A DNA stretch of 64,000 nucleotides. Source: Flavobacterium sp. A45. GTDB lineage: Bacteria > Bacteroidota > Bacteroidia > Flavobacteriales > Flavobacteriaceae. Position 1 is the first letter of the stretch; the number at the start of each line of letters is the position of its first letter. A model generated the notes under the pieces. That model searched no databases and was not told the origin of the DNA. It worked only from the letters and a program-made list of their open reading frames with translations. The stretch covers positions 1-64,000 of the forward strand of contig NZ_MUNX01000059.1 in the NCBI RefSeq assembly GCF_002001005.1, in the 5' to 3' direction. A program made the translations under genes and the position numbers. Positions 29,348 to 37,263 of this stretch are shown one piece after another.

Positions 29348-32300
29348 ATGCTATACGAATTTTTCCTATTCGAAATTAAATACCGATTGAAACGACCTGA
29401 AACGTATCTCTTTTTTCTGCTTCTATTTTTATTCTCGGTCGTAGGCGTTGAATTTATCTTTCAAGGAATAGATTTAGGATTAGTCAAGAAGAATTCGCCG
29501 CTTGTAATTGCTAAAGCCATGGGTGCCATTACGGGATTGTCCATGATTATTGCGTCTATGATTATGGGCGTTTCTGTACTTCGTGATTTTCAATATGACG
29601 TTACATCACTTATCTATGTCAACCCTATCTCCAAGAAGAATTACTTATTAGGCCGTTTCTTGGGATCCTTTGCTGTGTTACTCTTTATTTTCAGTGGTGT
29701 GCTCTGGGGAATGATGACAGGAAAATTTATGCCCTGGAATGATCAAAGTGAATTTATGTCCTTTCAATTTATTAATTATCTCCAGCCCTTTCTTTGGGTG
29801 GTTTTACCCACCTTGTTTTTTGGTGCTTCAGTATTTTTTGTGACTGGTGCGCTCAGCAAAAATTTGATGGTTGTATACACTCAAGGCGTGGTCATTTTTG
29901 TTTTGTTTATGATTACTAAAGGCATTACGGATGAAACGTTTCAGGCGTTATTGGATCCCTTTTCGCTCACTACATTAACTAAAGCAACCAAAGGTTGGAC
30001 GGTAATGGATAGAAACTCTCTCCTTATTCCTGTGTCGGGTATTATGCTGCTTAACAAACTCTTCTGGATAACTTTGGGCATTTCGGTGCTGACGATTGGA
30101 TACATCAAGTTTCAGCTGATGGTAATAAATCAAAAGACTTTCAATAAAAAGCAGAAACAAAAAGCTAAAACATTACCGGATACTTTCACTAAAAGCCTAC
30201 CCTCTGTTACACCTGTCTTTCATATTAAGGCGCAATTCGCACAGCTATTGCTTAATACCTGGTTTCATAGCGTGTCCATTCTCAAGCTCATTTCCTTCTG
30301 GGCAATTATCCTTTGTTGCTTTATTATTATTCTTGTCAATTCGGTGAGCTTAGGCACCTCCTATGGAGTAGATAGTTATCCTACCACGTATTTCATTATC
30401 GAAGAATTGCGCGAGATGTCCATTTACTTCTTCATGATAATTTTAGTTTTTTATTCCGGTGAGATTATGTGGAAGGAAAGGGATGTAAAGCTTGACCTCA
30501 TTCACGATGCCTCTCCCCTCTCTAGTTTTGTTAATGTGAGCAGCAGATTTCTGGCATTACTGTTCATCTATGCCATTGTGATGCTTTCGCTCATTGCTGC
30601 TGGCATTCTTTTTCAAACATTGAACGGCTACTATAGATACGAGTTGGACGTCTATTTCTTCGGATTTTTTTTAGAGTTATTTCCATTTTTGGCCTTGTAC
30701 ACATTTGCATCCATGTTCTTTCAAGCACTTACCGGAAACAAGTTTATCGGGATGCTCGCGACCATAGCATTCGCTATCATCAACGTAGCCATTGGCATAT
30801 TTGGTTTGGAACATGCCTTACTTAACTTTGGTGGACAGGCATTGACTCCATACTCGGATATGAATGGTTTTGGACACTTTCTTAACGCTTATCTCTGGGT
30901 AAAAATCTATTGGGTACTGTTTGGTTTACTGCTCTTGATCTTCGCTAGTGTTTTAATGGTAAAGGGAACCGAAACGGGATTGAGAAAACGAGGGACGAGC
31001 GGACTAAAGCAAATGGGGAAACCGTTGAGAATTTTCAGTTTAGTTTGCCTGACGCTCTTTATCAGTATAGGAAGTTATATTTTTTACAACACCAATGTGC
31101 TAAATGAATTTTGGACTAAAGGTGAGCAAGATGATTTTAGAACTGGTTACGAAAAGACGTTAAAGCAGTTTGAATATATTCCACAGCCTAAAATTACAGA
31201 TGTCAATCTGAAAATCAACCTGTTACCATCACAAAGAGCCTATGAAATAACAGGTTACTATATTGTTACCAATACATCACAAGTACCCATTCGGGAAATT
31301 CATGTACAAAAACTATTAGAGTCAAACGTGGAATTAACGGATGTAACCTTTGATCGTAACGCAAGAACAAACAACAGGTATAAAAAATATCATTATACCA
31401 TTTACCAATTGAGCCAATCGTTAGCTCCCGGTGATACACTGAAAATGAATTTTAAACAAACCTTACGTCCAAAAGGTTTTGAAACGGACAATTCTGATAT
31501 AGATGTCGTTTATAACGGCACTTTTTTTGACAATGCGGTATTACCGACTTTTGGTTATCAAAAAAAATATGAACTGCAGGATGAGGAAGATCGAAAAGAT
31601 TTTAAGCTGGCTCCACGACCGCAAAAATCCAAGCGTGATGATGTAAGAGAACTGGTGAATGCACGCAGCGGAAGTGATTCGCATGGCATTACCTTAGATA
31701 TAGTAATCAGTACAGAAGCACCACAAACAGCACTCACTTCTGGCGATTTAGTGGCGACATGGAATACAAGTGGCCGCAATTATTTTCATTACAAAACCAA
31801 TCAGCGGATTATCCACTTTTATCCTATTGTATCAGGCCAGTATGAGGTAATGAGAAACACCTGTATTCCATCAGGCAATACTTCAAAGGAGCATGTTGAT
31901 TTAGAGATTTATTACCAAAAAGGACATGAATACAACCTCACGCGTATGATGGAATCTATGAAAATGTCCTTGAATTATTACAGCAAACATTTCAGTCCTT
32001 ACCAATACAAACAGCTCCGTATTGTGGAGTTTCCAAGGTATCGAACATTTGCACAATCACTGCCAGGTATTATTCCTTTTTCGGAGGCTATTGGTTTTGT
32101 AATGAACATTAATGATAAAAAAGATGTGGATATGGCATTTTATATTACGGCCCATGAGGTAGCTCACCAATGGTGGGGTCTACAATTGGAAGCTGCAAAC
32201 GTACAGGGACAAAATATGATTTTAGAAACACTGGCGCAGTATTCTGCCATAATGGTGCTTAAAGAAAAATACCCGGATGAAAAAGTGGAGCAGTTTTTGA

Positions 32301-32623
32301 AGTTTCAATTGGATGAATACACAGAAGCTAACTTAAAGTCGAGCAAGAAGGAACTACCATTGGCATTAGTTGAAAATGAAGAACACATCTACTACAACAA
32401 AGGAGCACTCTCTATGTATGAATTACAGAAACAGATTGGAGAAGAAAATGTAAACAAGGCATTACAGCATTTTCTGAAAGACTGGCATTCTTTCAATAAT
32501 TCCCAAAAACCCAATCGCTATGCAACTACCGTGGACTTAATTAAGTATTTTCGTGAAGCAGCTCCAGATTCGAAGCAACATGTTATAACAGATCTTTTTG
32601 AACAAGTGAATAGCATTAAGTAA
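29348..32623 (+). CDS. ABC-2 type permease fused to an M1 aminopeptidase
   Basis: A 1091-residue fusion. The first ~570 residues hold about 12 hydrophobic segments in two ABC-2-like halves. A single segment near 565-585 (IFSLVCLTLFISIGSYIFY) leads to an extracytoplasmic ~500-residue region. That region carries the gluzincin motif HEVAHQWWG (H936-E937...H940) with a downstream glutamate E960 in ILETLAQYS. The spacing to the glutamate is one longer than in classical M1 enzymes, as I recall for this fused permease/peptidase group. It pairs with the upstream ATPase and probably cleaves peptides at the membrane or couples proteolysis to export. Substrate unknown. The LytS/LytTR pair is divergent from it. 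Confidence 0.88.
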   Translation: MLYEFFLFEIKYRLKRPETYLFFLLLFLFSVVGVEFIFQGIDLGLVKKNSPLVIAKAMGAITGLSMIIASMIMGVSVLRDFQYDVTSLIYVNPISKKNYLLGRFLGSFAVLLFIFSGVLWGMMTGKFMPWNDQSEFMSFQFINYLQPFLWVVLPTLFFGASVFFVTGALSKNLMVVYTQGVVIFVLFMITKGITDETFQALLDPFSLTTLTKATKGWTVMDRNSLLIPVSGIMLLNKLFWITLGISVLTIGYIKFQLMVINQKTFNKKQKQKAKTLPDTFTKSLPSVTPVFHIKAQFAQLLLNTWFHSVSILKLISFWAIILCCFIIILVNSVSLGTSYGVDSYPTTYFIIEELREMSIYFFMIILVFYSGEIMWKERDVKLDLIHDASPLSSFVNVSSRFLALLFIYAIVMLSLIAAGILFQTLNGYYRYELDVYFFGFFLELFPFLALYTFASMFFQALTGNKFIGMLATIAFAIINVAIGIFGLEHALLNFGGQALTPYSDMNGFGHFLNAYLWVKIYWVLFGLLLLIFASVLMVKGTETGLRKRGTSGLKQMGKPLRIFSLVCLTLFISIGSYIFYNTNVLNEFWTKGEQDDFRTGYEKTLKQFEYIPQPKITDVNLKINLLPSQRAYEITGYYIVTNTSQVPIREIHVQKLLESNVELTDVTFDRNARTNNRYKKYHYTIYQLSQSLAPGDTLKMNFKQTLRPKGFETDNSDIDVVYNGTFFDNAVLPTFGYQKKYELQDEEDRKDFKLAPRPQKSKRDDVRELVNARSGSDSHGITLDIVISTEAPQTALTSGDLVATWNTSGRNYFHYKTNQRIIHFYPIVSGQYEVMRNTCIPSGNTSKEHVDLEIYYQKGHEYNLTRMMESMKMSLNYYSKHFSPYQYKQLRIVEFPRYRTFAQSLPGIIPFSEAIGFVMNINDKKDVDMAFYITAHEVAHQWWGLQLEAANVQGQNMILETLAQYSAIMVLKEKYPDEKVEQFLKFQLDEYTEANLKSSKKELPLALVENEEHIYYNKGALSMYELQKQIGEENVNKALQHFLKDWHSFNNSQKPNRYATTVDLIKYFREAAPDSKQHVITDLFEQVNSIK

Positions 32624-32692
32624 AGCAAGGTGCTATTGGTCATTGTAAAGTGACAATAAAAAATAGATAACTATCTTAAAATAAAAAGTAAT

Positions 32693-32797
32693 ATGCAAGA
32701 AATCAATTCCATCAGCATTTTGGAGAAATTTTCATTGTTTAAAAAGCTATGGCTCCACGAAGTCTCATGCCTTTGTGTTTTTTTTTTAAGTTCTTGA
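32693..32797 (+). pseudogene. truncated cupin-protein remnant
   Basis: A short frame begins MQEINSISILEKFSLFKKLW, which resembles the start of small flavobacterial cupin proteins (from memory, ...ILEKFS.F...W.PKIIGELN). It then becomes unrelated and stops after 34 codons. I read this as the 5' stub of a decayed gene. The homology is short, so confidence is low. Confidence 0.4.
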
Positions 32798-32983
32798 AAG
32801 CCATAAGCGTAATAAAAGTCTCCTGACTTTTTCCCAGAATATTTTCAGAATGCAATGTTATTTCCGCTACTACAACGGATTTGGGCAATTAGCTTAATGA
32901 AAATCACAATACCCGAACCGCTAACAGCCAATAATCGCCATTGCTAACTTTTCGTTTCGGGAACGTTTATTTTCTTAACTTGC

Positions 32984-33024
32984 GTTTCGTAATAATCGAA
33001 AGAATTATTTCTATTAGACGAAAC
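32984..33024. repeat. nested inverted repeat upstream of the PAS gene
   Basis: GTTTCGT (32984-32990) pairs with ACGAAAC (33018-33024) and, inside it, AATAAT (32991-32996) pairs with ATTATT (33004-33009). The wider 32880-33060 stretch also has short complementary words (GCCAAT/ATTGGC). The rest of 32624-33084 shows no intact gene. Confidence 0.4.
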
Positions 33025-33084
33025 AGAGCCTATTGGCGAAACGTTGGCAGAAAGTATATAAAGCACAGGGAAAATAATTGAAAA

Positions 33085-34791
33085 ATGAAAGAGAAAAAAG
33101 AAGACTTCAACAGCTACTTTTACCAGCAGGCATCAAAACTGGCTAGAATTGGAAGTTGGGAATTTGATGTGGTAGCTGACAAAATTTACTGGTCAAATAT
33201 TGTACACGAACTCCACGAAACAAACCCGAAAACTTTCATCCCTGATTTAGGAACATCTCTTAGTTTTTATAGGGAAGATTTTCGGTCATTGGTAAATGAA
33301 ATTTTACAAAATTGTATTGAAACTGGTGCAGCATTTGACTTTGAAGCCGTTATAGTCACTAAAAAGAAGAAAGAACGATGGGTTCGGGTTATTGGTAATG
33401 TAGAAATGGTTGAAGGGAAATGCCAGCGGATGTATGGCAGTTTTCAGGACATTCATGTTTCCAAAATGCTGGAGCTTCAGATTCGGGAGATTTTGGGAAG
33501 TATATCTGATGCTTTTTATACCGTTGACAAAAACTGGAAATTTACTTATTTCAACAAGGAAGCCGAGAATTTACTCTTAAAGAAGGCTGATGAAGTTTTG
33601 GGCAAGAATATTTGGGAATTATTTCCAGCAAGTGCAGATACTCCTATTCGGAAAATTTATCAAAGGGTCGCCCGATCAAAGAGAAAAGAATCCTTTGAAT
33701 ATTATTACCCGGGAGATGGAAAATGGTATGAAATAAATACCTATCCATCGCAGGGCGGGGTATCTGCCTACTTCAAGAATATTGATGAACGAAAGCATGC
33801 CGCAGAAGAACTTGAAAAAGCTTATCAGGAAAAAATCAACATTCTGGAAAGTATCGGAGATGCTTTTTTCTATGTTAACAAAGATTGGGTAGTAACCTAT
33901 TTAAATAAAGAAACAGAGAAGGTATTGCATAGAAAAAGGGATACCCTGATTGGCAAAAACCTTTGGGATGAATATCCTGACGCCATTGAGACCGACTTTT
34001 ACCGACAATATCATAAAGCCATGGAAACTCAAGAAAATTTGACTTTTGAAGAGTTTTACCCTGCGTTGAATGTATGGCTAGAGGTGACGGTATATCCTTC
34101 AACCACCGGACTATCTGTATATTTTAAAGATATTACGCTGAGAAAAGAGTCGGATATACGCCTGCTTCAATCCAATGAACGCTTTGAAAAAGTTGCAGAA
34201 GCGACCAATGATGCAATATGGGATTGGAATATCTTAGAAAACACCCTATATTGGGGGGCTGGTTTAAAAAATCTTTTTGGATACGAATTTGAAAAAACAA
34301 CTCCAACTTTGGAAACCTGGACCAATCACATTCACCCTGAGGATCGGGAATGGGTATTGCAAAGTATTTATGGAGCACTCGAAAAACCCGACCAATCTGA
34401 CTGGATTGCCGAGTATCGTTATCAAAAAAATGACGGTACTTTTGCCGATGTTATTGACAGAGGAATTGTAATCAGAGATAAAAAAGGAAATCCTATCCGT
34501 ATGGTAGGAGCCATGAATGATATCACGGAGCGAAAGAATTTTGAAATAAGCAGAAGTAGATATGTGAGCCAAATTGAAATACAGAATGAAAAACTTAAAA
34601 ATATTGCTTGGACTCAGTCGCATATTGTGCGGGCCCCTCTCGCAAGAATGTTGGGGATTATGAATGTTATTGAGGATAATAATAAAAGTCTGGATGATAC
34701 TTTAATGTGGCTAAAACATTTGAGAGATTCCGCAAATGAATTGGATGAAATTATAAAGGATATGGTCGACAAAGCACAACACTTAACTTGA
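33085..34791 (+). CDS. multi-PAS sensor protein ending at a DHp-like helix
   Basis: A 568-residue soluble protein with four PAS-type units: ~15-130, ~133-245 (GSISDAFYTVDKNWKFTYFN), ~250-360 (ESIGDAFFYVNKDWVVTYLN) and a PAS_3-like unit ~365-495 ending ITERKNFE. The last ~70 residues form a phospho-acceptor-like helix with H513 in QSHIVRAPLARMLGIMNVI, then stop. No ATPase (N, G1 or G2 boxes) follows, so it cannot act alone as a kinase. A single receiver protein is encoded 4 bp downstream. It may bind or be phosphorylated by another kinase, or may control the receiver by docking. PAS 2 and 3 are internal duplicates. Confidence 0.85.
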   Translation: MKEKKEDFNSYFYQQASKLARIGSWEFDVVADKIYWSNIVHELHETNPKTFIPDLGTSLSFYREDFRSLVNEILQNCIETGAAFDFEAVIVTKKKKERWVRVIGNVEMVEGKCQRMYGSFQDIHVSKMLELQIREILGSISDAFYTVDKNWKFTYFNKEAENLLLKKADEVLGKNIWELFPASADTPIRKIYQRVARSKRKESFEYYYPGDGKWYEINTYPSQGGVSAYFKNIDERKHAAEELEKAYQEKINILESIGDAFFYVNKDWVVTYLNKETEKVLHRKRDTLIGKNLWDEYPDAIETDFYRQYHKAMETQENLTFEEFYPALNVWLEVTVYPSTTGLSVYFKDITLRKESDIRLLQSNERFEKVAEATNDAIWDWNILENTLYWGAGLKNLFGYEFEKTTPTLETWTNHIHPEDREWVLQSIYGALEKPDQSDWIAEYRYQKNDGTFADVIDRGIVIRDKKGNPIRMVGAMNDITERKNFEISRSRYVSQIEIQNEKLKNIAWTQSHIVRAPLARMLGIMNVIEDNNKSLDDTLMWLKHLRDSANELDEIIKDMVDKAQHLT

Positions 34792-34795
34792 AGAA

Positions 34796-35182
34796 ATGAA
34801 CAAAACAATACTTATAGTAGATGATGATCCAATTGTCAGGATGATTATACAAAAAATGATTCATAATATGGACAGTTCAGTTAATTGTCATCAATGTGAT
34901 AACGGAGAAGTTGGTTTGTCGGTATTAGAAACACTACGAAAGACAATCGATGATGTTGTTGTACTTTTAGACATTAATATGCCTGTATTAAATGGATGGG
35001 GATTTTTAGACAATCTGGAAAAAATAAATCTTAATTCTTTTACCAAATTTCAACTATACATTGTCACATCCTCAACAGATGAAAGCGACATGCTAAAAGC
35101 GCAATCATATCCTGTGATTAAGAAATTTTATCATAAACCGCTTTCGAAACAAGATATCGAATTAATTTTGAACCCGCTGTAG
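34796..35182 (+). CDS. single-domain response regulator (CheY-like)
   Basis: A 128-residue receiver with acidic pocket D10-D11, phospho-acceptor D59 in VVLLDINMPVLNGWGF and the late lysine in FYHKPLS. It has no output domain. It begins 4 bp after the PAS protein's stop codon, so the two are co-translated and probably interact. Phosphate could be relayed to or from another kinase. Confidence 0.9.
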   Translation: MNKTILIVDDDPIVRMIIQKMIHNMDSSVNCHQCDNGEVGLSVLETLRKTIDDVVVLLDINMPVLNGWGFLDNLEKINLNSFTKFQLYIVTSSTDESDMLKAQSYPVIKKFYHKPLSKQDIELILNPL

Positions 35183-35202
35183 TCCCCCTCTCGTACCCGC
35201 TC

Positions 35203-35224
35203 TTCGAGGTCGTGAGACCTCGAA
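35203..35224. repeat. REP-like perfect hairpin
   Basis: TTCGAGGTC-GTGA-GACCTCGAA, a 9-bp perfect stem with a GTGA loop, about 20 bp after the receiver gene. There is no T run after it, so a simple terminator is unlikely. It looks like a REP-type palindrome. Confidence 0.5.
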
Positions 35225-35373
35225 CGACTGCCAGTTAATCTAAAAACCTTATTAAGCAGAATTGCATCTCATAAATATCAATGGGAAACATATAACATCC
35301 CAAAACACACCAAGTATATGTTTGTAAAAACAGAATTTAAATAAATACAAGTGTTTATATTCTATTTAATTGC

Positions 35374-35694
35374 CTATAGAGGCTCATTATACCAATTGAT
35401 TTTCATTCCCAAAGCATTGGGATCAACATTAGGATACTTTTCAAACAATTCATAAAGCTATTCCATAAGTGAATTTTATGGCTGCATAATAATATTTAAA
35501 AGGTATTTCATTAAACAAAGGTGAACATATAACTTTTGAAATTCATGTTGTTTTGGCACATCAATTATCCATGGATTTGGTAGTGTGGTAAATAATTTGG
35601 GATTTGGCACTTGATCCCTGATCCATTTTGCATCTAATCCATTAAATAGCGACTGACGATTAGGAATATCTAGTCCTGAAATGACAATGCACAA
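35374..35694 (-). pseudogene. decayed Abi_2-like (AbiD/AbiF) gene, C-terminal part
   Basis: On the minus strand a single frame reads NPWIIDVPKQHEF, KLYVHLCLMKYLLNI, then two in-frame stops (TAA, TAG), then LYELFEKYPNVDP and INWYNEPL before a final stop at 35374-35376. The order and wording match, as I know the family, the C-terminus of Abi_2 abortive-infection proteins. The N-terminal half is missing or unrecognisable. I interpret it as an inactivated phage-defence gene. Confidence 0.6.
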
Positions 35695-35782
35695 AAAAGT
35701 TCGTTTTGAAATAAAACAAGGTTCTTAATTTCTCTGTCGTAAATTTTCTTTTCTCTTTTAAAAAATTAACTAATTTCTTCCT

Positions 35783-35845
35783 AATTATATGCTTTTGCAT
35801 CGATTTTAAGCAAATGCTATAAATTATACGCAAAAGCATATAATT
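35783..35845. repeat. 16-bp perfect inverted repeat
   Basis: AATTATATGCTTTTGC (35783-35798) and GCAAAAGCATATAATT (35830-35845) are perfect inverted copies with a 31-nt spacer. The spacer itself holds a diverged direct copy (GCAAATGCTATAAATT) of the right arm. It may be an iteron-like binding site, the end of a small mobile element or a site for the adjacent HTH protein. Confidence 0.6.
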
Positions 35846-35882
35846 TGTTAAACAAACTGATTTTCCATTTAGCTGTTAAAAG

Positions 35883-35987
35883 AATAAACTCCATCTCCTC
35901 AACTAAACTACTATCCTAACACACCTAATCCTAAACTAAACTCACACTCCTAAACCATTCCCCCTAACCATACCTAAACATCCATCT
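35883..35987. other. 105-nt tract with no G on the plus strand
   Basis: From 35883 to 35987 the plus strand contains no guanine; it is made of short C, T and A words such as CCTAA and CTAAAC. The minus-strand transcript leaving the small HTH gene is therefore cytosine-free just after the stop codon. It overlaps the last few codons of that gene. Confidence 0.6.
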
Positions 35988-36252
35988 GCCAAAAGATATG
36001 CTGTAAACTCTCTTTATCCGCTAGACAGTCGATAAGTTTTCTCATGCTTTGGTTTTCCTGTCTGAGGATTTTGTTCTCATCGAACATGATTTCGCTGTCA
36101 AAATATCTGGCGTGGTCTGTTGGAAATAGTCGCTTTCCATTTGGTTTTTTAGTTTCTAGGAATAAGTCTTCATTCTTTTTGTAGAATCTGTAGATAGTGC
36201 TTTTGCTTGCTTTTGTGCTTATTATAAATTTCTTTAAATCTTCATATTTCAT
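35974..36252 (-). CDS. small helix-turn-helix protein
   Basis: A 92-residue basic protein. The N-terminus MKYEDLKKFIISTKASKSTIYRFYKKNEDLF reads as an HTH (recognition helix around SKSTIYRFYK). A helical, possibly coiled-coil tail follows (ENKILRQENQSMRKLIDCLADKE). I recognise it as a type found with mobile or accessory elements in Flavobacteriia but cannot name a function. It could be a truncated copy of a longer protein. It may bind the nearby 16-bp inverted repeat. No neighbour is clearly co-transcribed. Confidence 0.6.
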   Translation of the reverse strand: MKYEDLKKFIISTKASKSTIYRFYKKNEDLFLETKKPNGKRLFPTDHARYFDSEIMFDENKILRQENQSMRKLIDCLADKESLQHIFWQMDV

Positions 36253-36692
36253 TTTGTTAGTTGATTAATATCTCGTTATTGGTAGATACAGGAACTCCAT
36301 ACAAGGGAGTTAGTCAAGCATCTTTACAATAAATACTAACAAACTTTGAAAAGTGTAGCTTTATGGCACTTTTTTTTCAAAATATTTTTTTGACTGGGAA
36401 AATAAGTGTTCCAAAATGAGACACTGGTCAGTTGAATTTCAAAAATTGGGAGAAATTTCATTTATCACACAGTACGTGCGGATTGAATATGTGTACATTT
36501 CGCATGGTCGGGGAGGTAATCTGAGGAACTAAATCGAGGAATCTAGTATTGAAATAGCCGATACAGGGAGGAGGTGGGGTATTAACTGATTTGTGGATGA
36601 CTTTTGAGACCCAGGAACAAATACTGGAGCATTTGACTGAATAACTAGCTGTTTTGGTACACCACTTTAATACTCTACCCCAATATTAAAAC
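36253..36692. other. intergenic region without a recognisable gene
   Basis: No frame with coding character is visible on either strand, apart from a moderately G-rich plus-strand stretch at 36500-36620. It separates the HTH gene from the RHS operon terminator. Confidence 0.5.
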
Positions 36693-36724
36693 AAAAAGGA
36701 TGAGCAATACCGCCCATCCTTTTT
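36693..36724 (-). terminator. terminator of the RHS operon
   Basis: AAAAAGGATG (36693-36702) and CATCCTTTTT (36715-36724) form a perfect 10-bp stem with a 12-nt loop, about 70 bp after the stop of the last gene in the minus-strand RHS operon. A T-rich tail follows on the minus strand. Confidence 0.7.
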
Positions 36725-36795
36725 AATTTATTTTCAATAATTATTCTTTTTAATATGTTAGAAATATAAAATTACATATCACTAACTCTGAAACA

Positions 36796-37260
36796 TTACC
36801 TTCCCAAACCATCTAAATCGAGATTTCCAATATTATTATTGATAATTACTTCAGATTCAAAGGTATTTGCAAATCCTTCATTCTTATTTCCTAATAAATT
36901 GCTACCTCGTAAAAAAATATTTTTTTCTATTATTAGTTGGTCTTCAAAATGACAATCAAAAAAACTTACAAAATCATGGAAAATATTTCCTGTTACATTT
37001 ATAATCTTTTTATTGTGTCCCCCCATTTGAAAATCTACATAATTCATTACATGATTGTTTTTGAAAGTTACCCCTTGCTCAAACCAACAGGTATGAACTG
37101 ACAATTTATTTATTATGCAGTTTTCAATAATAATCTCAAAATTTGATTCGAAAAAATCAAAATTTAAATTTTCAATATGTGAATTCAATATATAAAGTGA
37201 ATTTATATTATTTAAACTAGAGCTATTTAACTCATCCAAAATTTTATTTTCAATCTTCAT
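36796..37260 (-). CDS. probable immunity protein, beta-helix-like
   Basis: A 154-residue acidic/asparagine-rich protein without a signal peptide. The sequence is a run of short beta-strand-and-turn units rich in N, I and F (NSHIENLNFDFFESN, NCIINKLSVHTC, NNHVMNYVDF, NIFHDFVSFFDCHF), the look of a small right-handed beta-helix or degenerate pentapeptide protein. It starts 3 bp after the stop of the RHS gene, the standard position of an immunity gene for a polymorphic toxin. I infer it neutralises the RHS C-terminal tip in the cytosol. I recognise no named immunity family. Confidence 0.65.
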   Translation of the reverse strand: MKIENKILDELNSSSLNNINSLYILNSHIENLNFDFFESNFEIIIENCIINKLSVHTCWFEQGVTFKNNHVMNYVDFQMGGHNKKIINVTGNIFHDFVSFFDCHFEDQLIIEKNIFLRGSNLLGNKNEGFANTFESEVIINNNIGNLDLDGLGR

Positions 37261-37263
37261 AAA

